This document shows positions 25,297-32,054 of a DNA stretch of 36,396 bases, piece after piece. The stretch is from Candidatus Bathyanammoxibius amoris (lineage in GTDB: Bacteria; Planctomycetota; Brocadiia; Brocadiales; Bathyanammoxibiaceae): NCBI GenBank assembly GCA_024451685.1, contig JAMXCW010000019.1, forward strand, positions 1-36,396, in the 5' to 3' direction. The notes under the pieces are model-generated. The model was not told the DNA's origin. It ran no database searches and saw only the letters and a list, made by a program, of their open reading frames with translations. The translations under genes and the position numbers were made by a program. Position 1 is the first letter of the stretch; each line of letters opens with the position of its first letter.

Positions 25297-25312
25297 AGCA
25301 ATTGCCATACCA
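25297..25312 (-). promoter_or_regulatory. Sigma-54 (-24/-12) promoter upstream of nxrC
   Basis: The minus strand reads TGGTATGGCAATTGCT, against consensus TGGCACG-N4-TTGCW. GG and GC are exactly 10 bases apart. It would start transcription near 25287, about 170 bases before the nxrC ATG. The leader contains a 6-bp hairpin (GGATGC/GCATCC, 25262-25283). Confidence 0.7.
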
Positions 25313-25359
25313 TTTACAGTGCGCGCGCCAATACACCACTAAAAACGAAAGGAGGTTGT

Positions 25360-25373
25360 ATATCACCTTGCGG
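25360..25373 (-). promoter_or_regulatory. Conserved element of the sigma-54 promoters, copy 1
   Basis: ATATCACCTTGCGG on the plus strand is repeated with one change at 27510-27523. Both copies lie 63-65 bases upstream of the matching -24/-12 site. It could bind a second regulator or a bending protein; it does not clearly match IHF. Confidence 0.5.
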
Positions 25374-25483
25374 ATGCTGTAATTAAGGGAGAGGAAAATT
25401 TGGGATAAACATGAAGGTCGACAGGGGCTGTGTTGCATACAATTCATAAAAGCGCTTATACAACACATAAATCTTGTTAGTTA

Positions 25484-25500
25484 CACAGGTTGAACCTGTG
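25484..25500. promoter_or_regulatory. Perfect 17-nt palindrome next to the UAS
   Basis: CACAGGTT-G-AACCTGTG is a perfect inverted repeat with a one-base centre, 8 bases from the palindrome at 25508. Its place between enhancer and promoter suggests an operator. It is not repeated at the ferredoxin promoter. Confidence 0.45.
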
Positions 25501-25507
25501 GCCATAA

Positions 25508-25538
25508 GTACACACCCTTGTGTACCCAGGTGTGCGTG
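25508..25538. promoter_or_regulatory. Putative enhancer (UAS) for the NtrC-type regulator, nxrC copy
   Basis: GTACACA-CCCT-TGTGTAC (25508-25525) is a perfect palindrome. The 21 nt at 25518-25538 are identical to 27683-27703 and run from the right half of the palindrome through CCCAGGTGTGCGTG. It lies about 210 bases upstream of the -24/-12 site at 25297-25312, as expected for a sigma-54 enhancer. Confidence 0.65.
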
Positions 25539-25871
25539 TTAGTGTTAAGCGTGCGGCTGTGTGGTGGCAAATCGAGAGGCGTTTACTGGCACTAAAACCA
25601 GAATGTGCACGAAAGGCTTGGGTAGAGAATTTACAAGCATTACAGGCAGTGCGACCCCGCGCCTTCTTTTAGTGCAACGCCAGTCAGGTCTGGCTCAACA
25701 AAAGAAAGCAACAAACATTAACCCAGACACTAAACCTCACTCAAACTACTTATACAGCCACTTCAAGGGGGAAAGGTAACTTTGCCGTTTCCTGCGTAGC
25801 AAAACAATATACTTATTCACTTCAATCGTTTACTAAATAAGAATTCTTATGTCCTGTTTAAACTAAATACA
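25539..25871. other. Non-coding stretch upstream of the nxrC enhancer
   Basis: A plus-strand frame of 72 codons starts at GTG 25561 but has no recognisable domain and no convincing ribosome site, so I do not call it. The region is GT-rich near 25530-25570. Nothing else is supported. Confidence 0.35.
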
Positions 25872-25931
25872 GGAGCCCGGCAGTCTTCAATACCGTTGAT
25901 ATTGCAGAGGTCGAAACAACTGCCGGGCTCC
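25872..25931 (-). terminator. 13-bp stem hairpin downstream of the ferredoxin gene
   Basis: GGAGCCCGGCAGT (25872-25884) and ACTGCCGGGCTCC (25919-25931) pair perfectly around a 34-nt loop. On the minus strand the stem is followed by TGTATTTAGTTT. It lies about 140 bases after the ferredoxin stop and would insulate it from the nxr enhancer region. The long loop is unusual for a simple terminator. Confidence 0.5.
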
Positions 25932-26068
25932 GGGCAAAAGTTTCTCCTGGTTTGGTGCGGATTAGCACTCTGCCCTATTTCTTCCTCGCGAATTGGCCCT
26001 CAACTATCTACTCTATTATGTTATTAAAGGTCTTGTGCATTTATGGATTGCCGGTTCTACGTAAGACG

Positions 26069-26563
26069 TTATACACCAACCCCGGCCTTGATACCTTGCG
26101 GCCCTATGGAGAGGCTTTCGCACGCCTCACCGTTCGGCCAGCGCACCTTAATGGCATATTTACTGGCGCATACCGTTTCGCACATCTTACAGGACACACA
26201 GTCCTTCGGACGCGCATTGTACGCCAGCCTATTGTGCGCCTTCATATCGTTAGAAACCGCAGACATGTCTTCTGTCATCTCCAAACACCCAACCGGACAC
26301 ACCGTGACACACCTCTTACAGCCGGTGCAGAACTCGGCCTCTACAACTGCAACAGGCCTGTCACCTTTTATCTTGAAGGTCTGACGGCCGATCTCGTCAT
26401 ATATGCAATCTACGGGACAATAACTGCCACAGACACCACAGTTAGTGCACAACGTGCAGTCTATGACGTGCAGCTCTTTTGAAGACCCGCTGATAGCACC
26501 CACCGGGCACTTCTTGGCACAAACCGTACAGCCCGTGCATTTATCCGCAATTGTATATGCCAT
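26069..26563 (-). CDS. Ferredoxin with four [4Fe-4S] motifs, paralogue 1
   Basis: 164 aa, no signal peptide, so cytoplasmic. Four cysteine groups: CTGCTVCAKKCP, CTNCGVCGSYCP (preceded by a further CTL), CTGCKRCVTVCP and CVSCKMCETVCAS. The first three have the classic CxxCxxCxxxCP form. It is closely similar over its whole length to the product at 26831-27319 (shared CTVCAKKCPV, CGVCGSYCPVDCIYDE, NARPKDCVSC, KVRWP/QVRWP). It probably carries low-potential electrons; the partner is unknown. It has its own sigma-54 promoter match at 26636-26651 and is followed by the hairpin at 25872-25931. The tie to NXR rests on position and shared promoter type. Confidence 0.88.
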   Translation of the reverse strand: MAYTIADKCTGCTVCAKKCPVGAISGSSKELHVIDCTLCTNCGVCGSYCPVDCIYDEIGRQTFKIKGDRPVAVVEAEFCTGCKRCVTVCPVGCLEMTEDMSAVSNDMKAHNRLAYNARPKDCVSCKMCETVCASKYAIKVRWPNGEACESLSIGPQGIKAGVGV

Positions 26564-26635
26564 TTTTTTGTACCCCGATTAGTAAAACTCGCCCATGCGT
26601 TCTAAGTCTTACCCGGTCATACATATGTAGAAGAA

Positions 26636-26651
26636 AGCAGCTTTCGTACCA
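26636..26651 (-). promoter_or_regulatory. Sigma-54 (-24/-12) promoter upstream of ferredoxin 1
   Basis: The minus strand reads TGGTACGAAAGCTGCT, with GG-N10-GC exact and 2 mismatches to TGGCACG-N4-TTGCW. It lies about 75 bases before the ATG at 26563. A weak relative of the ATATC..TTG element lies at 26690-26700 (ATATCGTATTG); no copy of the 21-nt enhancer is seen here. Confidence 0.6.
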
Positions 26652-26830
26652 TTTTAAAGGGGGGCCGGGCTAAAACGCTGAAAGCCTACATATCGTATTG
26701 ATATTATAAGACTTAAGGGGAATGAGACGGGGATTCATGTGTCGGATGCGGGGCAAAAAACACGCAGGAAAGTGTTACTTTTATGTGGCAGAAGAAAGCA
26801 AAAAACAGGCAGTCCCACACGGAAGTTTAA

Positions 26831-27319
26831 TTATACTAAATCGGCCTCTTGCGGCTGCTGTGAGCCAGCCCCGGTCTCCGAGAGGCTGGTGCAGTGTGTA
26901 CCGTCCGGCCAGCGGACCTGGATGGCCCTCTTGTCGCCGCAGACCATCTCGCACATCCTGCAGGACACACAGTCCTTCGGACGGGCGTTATTCGATATCC
27001 TGTAATGGCTGCCGGCCAGCGTGTCCTCAACCATCTCGAGGCAGTTAAAGGGACAGACATACACACAGTTCTCGCATCCGCTACATCTTTCAGGTTCCAC
27101 CACCGCAACCGGTCTGCCGTTCTTTAACTTGAAGGTCTGCTGGTTGCTCTCATCATAGATGCAATCCACGGGACAATAACTGCCGCACACGCCACAGTCA
27201 ATGCAGACAATCGGGTCTACGACGTGCAACCCCTTCTTCTCTCCGGTGATCGCATCAACAGGACATTTCTTGGCACATACCGTACAGCCTATGCAACTCT
27301 CGTTAATGTTATATGCCAC
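26831..27319 (-). CDS. Ferredoxin with four [4Fe-4S] motifs, paralogue 2
   Basis: 162 aa, GTG start at 27319 with GGGAG upstream. Four cysteine groups: CIGCTVCAKKCP, CIDCGVCGSYCP, CSGCENCVYVCP and CVSCRMCEMVCGD. No signal peptide. Tandem paralogue of the downstream ferredoxin. The fourth group lacks the proline after the last cysteine in both copies, and the inserts between clusters 3 and 4 differ most. Upstream lie a -24/-12 site (27445-27459), the conserved 14-nt element and the enhancer at 27674-27703. The regulator gene is immediately upstream on the same strand. Confidence 0.88.
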   Translation of the reverse strand: MAYNINESCIGCTVCAKKCPVDAITGEKKGLHVVDPIVCIDCGVCGSYCPVDCIYDESNQQTFKLKNGRPVAVVEPERCSGCENCVYVCPFNCLEMVEDTLAGSHYRISNNARPKDCVSCRMCEMVCGDKRAIQVRWPDGTHCTSLSETGAGSQQPQEADLV

Positions 27320-27444
27320 TTTCTTCGCTCCCTTCTATCTCTTCAACAACTACTTATGCCACCGGAAACAAATCACAGGGGCTTCTGCCAGGCCCCTCAT
27401 CGCTTCGGCTTTATTTTGTAAGACCCTCTGTCTATAGGTAAAGC

Positions 27445-27459
27445 GCAATTTGCATACCA
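27445..27459 (-). promoter_or_regulatory. Sigma-54 (-24/-12) promoter upstream of ferredoxin 2
   Basis: The minus strand reads TGGTATGCAAATTGC, with GG-N10-GC exact and the same TGGTATG as the nxrC promoter. It would start transcription near 27434, about 115 bases before the GTG. A short hairpin (AGGGGC/GCCCCT) lies in the leader near 27377-27397. Confidence 0.7.
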
Positions 27460-27509
27460 CAATTATGAAATCCCCGTTAAACATCGACATAGACGTATAC
27501 AGAGATTAC

Positions 27510-27523
27510 ATATCACCTTGTGG
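27510..27523 (-). promoter_or_regulatory. Conserved element of the sigma-54 promoters, copy 2
   Basis: ATATCACCTTGTGG on the plus strand; 13 of 14 positions equal to 25360-25373, with partial similarity extending to the left (GAG-TT spacing). Distance to the -24/-12 site is 65 bases versus 63 in the nxrC copy. Confidence 0.5.
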
Positions 27524-27662
27524 CTAAAAGGATTAGAAAAAAGGGATATCTGCGCCTCAAACGCGGGGCAGAATGATAATCGGGGGAAAAGGTGTTACAT
27601 CAAATTCTCAAAAGGAAAGGCCCCGACAGGCAAGTTGTGTCGTTTAAGCAAGTTAGACATCT

Positions 27663-27703
27663 GTATCTGCAGATACACATAATTGTGTACCCAGGTGTGC
27701 GTG
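27663..27703. promoter_or_regulatory. Putative enhancer (UAS) for the NtrC-type regulator, ferredoxin copy
   Basis: TACACA-TAAT-TGTGTA (27674-27689) is palindromic and matches the core of the nxrC enhancer. 27683-27703 is identical over 21 nt to 25518-25538. A second perfect palindrome, GTATCTGCAGATAC (27663-27676), overlaps its left edge. It lies about 230 bases upstream of the -24/-12 site at 27445-27459 and begins just after the stop of the regulator gene. Confidence 0.65.
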
Positions 27704-27706
27704 GTT

Positions 27707-29143
27707 TTATTTGGAGGTGGCCTGCGGGACCGAGTCTCTCATGCTGAGTATATCTTCGGAAAGACCCAGTTTCTTTATTATGCGGTGAAGGGCGGTTCTC
27801 GTGATACCGCTTTGTTCGGCCGCCAGTGTTATGTTTCCGTTACATTTACTGAGCAGGCTGGTGAAGTACTCCTTCTGGAAGCGTCTGAAGACCTCTTCCT
27901 TTGCCTTGTCATAGGTGGTGCCGCTGAAACCTTCCGCCTCTGCAAGCCATGGAAGCTGCTCATGACCCAAAACGATGTCCGTCACCTGGATGTTTTCGCC
28001 CTCCGCCACAAGGATAGCGCGCTGGATTACATTTTCCAGCTCTCTTACATTACCGGGCCATTCATATTCCATAAGCCTCCTGATAGCTCCGGGGGTCAAC
28101 TTCCTCTGCCCGCCGTCTTCCATCCACTTCCCTACAAAGTGGCTTGCTAGGAGGGGTATGTCCTCCTTCCGCTCCCTGAGCGGCGGCACGCCTATCCGCA
28201 CCACGTTAAGCCTGTAATAAAGGTCTTCTCTGAAGCTGCCGTCCTTTACGGCCTTCTCAAGGTCTATATTTGTAGCGGATATAAACCGCACGTCTATATC
28301 TACGTGGTCGGTCGCGCCCACAGGAGTAACTTCCATCTCCTGAACGACTCTCAAGAGCTTACTCTGAAAAGACGGCGACATACTGCCTATTTCGTCCAGG
28401 AACACGGTCCCCTGCGAGGCCTCAACAAGAAGACCTTTTTTATCGGTATCGGCGCCCGTAAACGCCCCCTTCTTATATCCAAACAGCTCGGCCTCCAGGA
28501 GGTTTTCAGGAAGCGCAGCGGTATTTATGCCCATGAAACGATTCTTGTCACGCGGGCTGTTCTGGTGTATGGCCCTGGCAATCAGTTCCTTGCCGGTGCC
28601 GCTCTCGCCACGGATAAGTATGGAGGCCTTTGAAGGTGCCACTTTCCTTATGGTCTCAAAAACCTCCTGCATCCTCCAGTTGCGACCTATGATATTCTCA
28701 AACGCGTAGCTCTTGCTGACCGTCTCACGGAGATATTCAAGCTCCTCGTGGAACCTTTTCTCCTGTATGGCCCGCCGCACCACAATAAGCAGCTCGTCGT
28801 TGTTAAACGGCTTGGTAATATAATGGTAGGCCCCCTTTTTCATGGCCTCTATGGCAGACTCGATAGAGCCGTAGGCCGTCAGGAGTATCACCTCTATCTT
28901 TGGCCGGTATTCCTTAATCTTCTCCAGCAGCGATATGCCCCCTATGCCGGGCATGCGGATGTCAGTTATCACCACGTCCACAGGGTTCTTTTTGACGTGT
29001 TCAAGTGCCTGCTCCCCCGAAGAGGCGGTCGTCACCTCAACCCCAACCTCAGTCAATAGAAGGGCGAGCCCCCGGGCTATGTCCTGCTGGTCGTCTACTA
29101 TCAAAATATACGGTTTAGGAATAAATTGTTTATCTTCCATCAT
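27707..29143 (-). CDS. NtrC-type sigma-54-dependent response regulator
   Basis: 478 aa with three domains. Receiver domain: DDQQD acidic pair near 18-21, phospho-acceptor D61 in VVITDIRMPG, K111 in TKPFNN. AAA+ domain: Walker A GESGTGKE (179-186), the sigma-54 contact loop GAFTGA (226-231), Walker B VFLDEIG (247-253), and GNVRELENVIQRA. C-terminal Fis-type helix-turn-helix: NGNITLAAEQSGITRTALHRIIKK. With intact GAFTGA it should activate sigma-54 polymerase from enhancers, and candidate enhancers with -24/-12 sites lie directly downstream. It abuts the kinase stop codon (start ATG 29143, or ATG 29140), so the two are one operon. Confidence 0.92.
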   Translation of the reverse strand: MMEDKQFIPKPYILIVDDQQDIARGLALLLTEVGVEVTTASSGEQALEHVKKNPVDVVITDIRMPGIGGISLLEKIKEYRPKIEVILLTAYGSIESAIEAMKKGAYHYITKPFNNDELLIVVRRAIQEKRFHEELEYLRETVSKSYAFENIIGRNWRMQEVFETIRKVAPSKASILIRGESGTGKELIARAIHQNSPRDKNRFMGINTAALPENLLEAELFGYKKGAFTGADTDKKGLLVEASQGTVFLDEIGSMSPSFQSKLLRVVQEMEVTPVGATDHVDIDVRFISATNIDLEKAVKDGSFREDLYYRLNVVRIGVPPLRERKEDIPLLASHFVGKWMEDGGQRKLTPGAIRRLMEYEWPGNVRELENVIQRAILVAEGENIQVTDIVLGHEQLPWLAEAEGFSGTTYDKAKEEVFRRFQKEYFTSLLSKCNGNITLAAEQSGITRTALHRIIKKLGLSEDILSMRDSVPQATSK

Positions 29144-30871
29144 CTATACAAGTCCTGCGGATTTCTCTGCGGGCGCTCCCTCCAGCTGACGAACAGTCTT
29201 CTCCAGGGGTAATATGATAATAAATTGACTGCCTTTACCCTCTTCACTGTCCACGAAAATAGTACCGCCGTGGCCCTCTAAAAAGTTTTTACATATAGAA
29301 AGCCCAAGACCGGTCCCAACGCCTTCAGGCTTGGTCGTAAAGAACGGTTCGAATATCCTGGACAAATCTTTTTGCGGAATTCCCTTGCCCATGTCCTTGA
29401 ACACAACACGAATACTCCTGGCGGAATTAATTCCGCTGCTTACCTCTGTAAGCACCCTAAGTTGCCCGCCATCCTCCATTGCATGAATCCCGTTTATTGC
29501 AAGGTTCATAAACACCTGTCGCAACTGGTCCGGGTCGCCTTCATATTTAGGCAAATTCTTATCCAGCCCGGTAACAAGCGTAACGTTCTGTTTATCCATA
29601 AGCGGTTTACACATGAAGAGCACGTCCATGATACATTCATTAAGGTCAATACTCTCTCTGAGCGTCGGTCCCGTCCTGGCGTAGGTCAAGAGGCCCTGTA
29701 TTACCTTTTTACATACGTCCGTATTCCTCCCGATGGTATCAAGATATTCATGCACAGGCTCATCCGGCAAGACCTTTTTCATCGCTATTTGGGTAAACAT
29801 GGAAATCACCCCCAGGGGGTTGTTTAACTCATGGGCTATACCCGCAGCCATCCTGCCGACAACAGTCATCTTTTCCTGGTGCACCAGCTTACGCTCCATT
29901 TCCTTCCTCTCGGTGATGTCACGGCTTACTATAACCTTTCCCAGGTGCCTGCCCTCAGAATCATTTATGGAAGAACACGTGCTCTCATAAATCCTGCCGT
30001 CGACTTCCACCGTGCGGGAAAAGTCGCTGGAGTCGCCCTTTCCATATAATTCAGGGCCGTTCTCCAGGCACTTGAGCTCGCCGTCAGGACGACATGCCTT
30101 CAGTGCTGTATCCTTGATGCCGGATGCCGATGCGTTGAAGAAGGCAATCTTGCCCTCGTTATCCACAAACACAATACCCTCTCTCATACATTCCAGAACG
30201 GCACGCCATTTATCCTTTTCCACCCGGAGGAGTTCCTCCTGCAACGCCCTCAGCTTGCGGCTGCGTTCCCTGAGCTTGGCCGCCACAGAACCCGTAAGGT
30301 AGGTGCAAATGAGTAACGCCGTTGAAAATACGAAAAACGTTATAACTAGATAAACAGGGTTCTTCCACAAATCAGGTACGTTTATCCCCATGACCGGATT
30401 GTGGAGGAGCATGCAATGATGCTGTAATATACCGGAGTACTCAAGTAAAACCATGGTCCCAACGAGAAATATGGCCGTAAAGGCAAATATATAACTCTCC
30501 CGCCTCTCCAAGAGAATGCTCGCCAGAATGGTATGGAACACGAAGAAGAACAAAAAGGGATTCTCCACGCCACCCGAATAATGTATCAGCAGGGTAAGGA
30601 TTGCGAGGTCACAGAGAATCTGTACCCTGACATTGTTGGTTACCCATACGGGGTCTTTCCTGACCCTGGTGGCATGGAGGTAGAATAAGACGTTAAGGCC
30701 GAGAAGGAGCAGGGTAAAGAAGGCAAGGGGCGTCAGGGATTCAATCAGACCCCCCATATTCGCCAGCAATATCGCCGTGAGCGCTCCGCCCGCGGCCAAC
30801 CACCTGAGGCGAATAAACCAGAAAAGACGTTCTACCAATTCTTCGTGAAAAAGGTCCTTTGTCAAGTTCAC
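29144..30871 (-). CDS. Sensor histidine kinase (NtrB-like) with six-helix membrane domain and PAS
   Basis: 575 aa. Residues about 15-195 hold about six hydrophobic segments with short loops and no large periplasmic domain, so it may sense the membrane or quinone state. A PAS domain follows (about 220-320, LECMREGIVFVDNEGKIAFFNASAS ... VIVSRDITERKEME). HisKA has H347 in MAAGIAHELNNPLGVI. The ATPase part has N, DMGKGIPQKDLSRIFEPF and GTGLGLSICK motifs. It probably phosphorylates the regulator encoded directly downstream. The GTG start at 30871 has GGGGGAG five bases upstream. A sigma-70-like promoter is at 30969-30996. Confidence 0.9.
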   Translation of the reverse strand: MNLTKDLFHEELVERLFWFIRLRWLAAGGALTAILLANMGGLIESLTPLAFFTLLLLGLNVLFYLHATRVRKDPVWVTNNVRVQILCDLAILTLLIHYSGGVENPFLFFFVFHTILASILLERRESYIFAFTAIFLVGTMVLLEYSGILQHHCMLLHNPVMGINVPDLWKNPVYLVITFFVFSTALLICTYLTGSVAAKLRERSRKLRALQEELLRVEKDKWRAVLECMREGIVFVDNEGKIAFFNASASGIKDTALKACRPDGELKCLENGPELYGKGDSSDFSRTVEVDGRIYESTCSSINDSEGRHLGKVIVSRDITERKEMERKLVHQEKMTVVGRMAAGIAHELNNPLGVISMFTQIAMKKVLPDEPVHEYLDTIGRNTDVCKKVIQGLLTYARTGPTLRESIDLNECIMDVLFMCKPLMDKQNVTLVTGLDKNLPKYEGDPDQLRQVFMNLAINGIHAMEDGGQLRVLTEVSSGINSARSIRVVFKDMGKGIPQKDLSRIFEPFFTTKPEGVGTGLGLSICKNFLEGHGGTIFVDSEEGKGSQFIIILPLEKTVRQLEGAPAEKSAGLV

Positions 30872-30968
30872 GGGGACTCCCCCCTGTTCTTATTCTGTAT
30901 TGTTACCAATCCTTACCCTATTACAAGGCGCTGCTACCGCCCATCATCAAATTCCGCCTCTCATTTTG

Positions 30969-30996
30969 ATAATATGCCAATAAGTTACGCTGTCAA
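30969..30996 (-). promoter_or_regulatory. Sigma-70-type promoter for the kinase-regulator operon
   Basis: On the minus strand TTGACA (30996-30991) and TATTAT (30974-30969) are 16 bases apart, about 95 bases upstream of the kinase GTG. It implies housekeeping expression of the two-component pair, with sigma-54 used only for its targets. Confidence 0.55.
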
Positions 30997-31194
30997 GCCA
31001 AAATTGCGGACTCAACCGGGGCAGAAAGCTGGTAAGATTGCAACCTTAAACCTGTTGTACATACATTCTATAAGATTCTAACACGGCAAAAAGTTCTTCC
31101 AATACCAAGAAAGGTACATGCAAATATTACGCCAACAGCAGCTAATATTATATCAAAAAATAAACTGAGACCGCAACCTGGTAGATACAAGGTC

Positions 31195-31208
31195 TTTTCT
31201 GAGGTCTC
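31195..31208 (-). repeat. Solitary copy of the MITE-like terminal repeat
   Basis: The minus strand reads GAGACCTCAGAAAA, 13 of 14 equal to the terminal repeat at 10745-10758, and the following bases are also similar (GACCTT versus ACCTT). No partner end is visible nearby, so it may be a remnant. Confidence 0.4.
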
Positions 31209-31241
31209 CTGGTTACTTCAAACTAAAAACCCCAAAAACCC

Positions 31242-31273
31242 TTGACCTTCCAGTCCACTGGAAGGTGTATAAT
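31242..31273 (+). promoter_or_regulatory. MerR-type promoter with 20-bp spacer and perfect dyad operator
   Basis: -35 TTGACC (31242-31247) and -10 TATAAT (31268-31273) are 20 bp apart, too long for normal sigma-70 use but diagnostic of MerR-family control. The spacer is filled by a perfect dyad, CCTTCCAGT - CC - ACTGGAAGG (31246-31265), very like CueR-type operators. MerR regulators bind here and twist the DNA to align the two boxes when the metal is bound. The MerR gene itself is the first gene behind it, so the operon is autoregulated. Confidence 0.85.
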
Positions 31274-31298
31274 GTATATAGCAGGAGGAGGGGTCACT

Positions 31299-31751
31299 AT
31301 GAAAAGGCAACTGTTAATTGGTAGTGTAGCCGGAGAACTGGGGCTTAACCCTAAGACCATCCGCTATTATGAAGACGTCGGTCTTTTACCAGAGGCTGAT
31401 CGCACTAGCTCTGGTTACAGGGTTTACTCCCCAGAGGTAATCAACAGGCTCAAGTTCATAAAGCAGGCCCAAAGGCTGGGGTTCAGGCTCAATGAAATCA
31501 AAGACATACTGCTTTTAAAGGAAAGCGGCACCCGGCCGTGCACCCACGTCAGAAGGCTTACCATAGACAAGATAAAAGAACTTGAGGAGCTTATTAGAGA
31601 ATCAAGTGCGTTACGAGATAATCTGAAAACGCTCTTAAGAAGGTGGCCTCATAAATCAGGTAAAGAGGCCACAATATGTCCACATATTGAGGCTGCAGTG
31701 CCAACCAATATTGGGACTAAAAAGAAAGCAAGACGCAAAAGAGAGAGGTAA
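31299..31751 (+). CDS. MerR-family metal-responsive transcription regulator
   Basis: 150 aa from the ATG at 31299, which follows AGGAGGAGGGG. The N-terminal winged helix reads IGSVAGELGLNPKTIRYYEDVGLLPEADRTSSGYRVYSPEVINRLKFI, the typical MerR pattern. A coiled-coil dimerisation helix follows (IDKIKELEELIRESSALRDNLKTLL). Candidate metal ligands are the Cys in GTRPCTHV (equivalent to MerR Cys82) and the Cys/His in ATICPHIE (near MerR Cys126). The middle MerR cysteine (Cys117 region) is RRWPHK here, so it is not a canonical mercury sensor. The metal cannot be told. It is the first gene of a plus-strand operon. Confidence 0.9.
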   Translation: MKRQLLIGSVAGELGLNPKTIRYYEDVGLLPEADRTSSGYRVYSPEVINRLKFIKQAQRLGFRLNEIKDILLLKESGTRPCTHVRRLTIDKIKELEELIRESSALRDNLKTLLRRWPHKSGKEATICPHIEAAVPTNIGTKKKARRKRER

Positions 31752-31756
31752 ATACG

Positions 31757-32035
31757 ATGATTACAAAAAGAAGGGTAGAGATTTTTACTGCCGGCTGTCT
31801 CCTCTGTCAGGAGGCGGTGAAGATGGTGAAGGAGCTTGCCTGCCCAAGCTGTGAGGTAGTTGTTTATGACCTTAATGAGCAGTGCGAGAGTAAGGAATGT
31901 CTGGACAAGGTGAGTCACTACGGGATCAGCCGTGTACCGACCATCGTCGTAGACGGCAAGATAGCCGAGTGCTGCACGGGTTCCAGACCAAACGTCGAGG
32001 CACTAAAGGCGGCAGGGATTGGCCACGCCTTATAG
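31757..32035 (+). CDS. Small thioredoxin/glutaredoxin-like protein, cysteine-rich
   Basis: 92 aa, five bases after the MerR stop. The N-terminal strand and redox motif read VEIFTAGCLLCQEAVKMV (C14-x2-C17), and the cis-proline region is ISRVPTIVVDGKIAECC. This is a thioredoxin-fold protein of the short type found in metal and arsenic loci. It has eight cysteines, including a second C29-x2-C32 pair (ACPSC) and a vicinal CC. No signal peptide, so it acts in the cytoplasm. A thiol-disulfide or metal-handling role inside the MerR operon is inferred. Confidence 0.8.
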   Translation: MITKRRVEIFTAGCLLCQEAVKMVKELACPSCEVVVYDLNEQCESKECLDKVSHYGISRVPTIVVDGKIAECCTGSRPNVEALKAAGIGHAL

Positions 32036-32054
32036 AAAAGGCGGTAAACTACCT

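Noticed and set aside
25561-25779. 72-codon plus-strand frame in the nxrC upstream region
   Set aside because: No domain, no ribosome site, and it lies in a region rich in regulatory palindromes.
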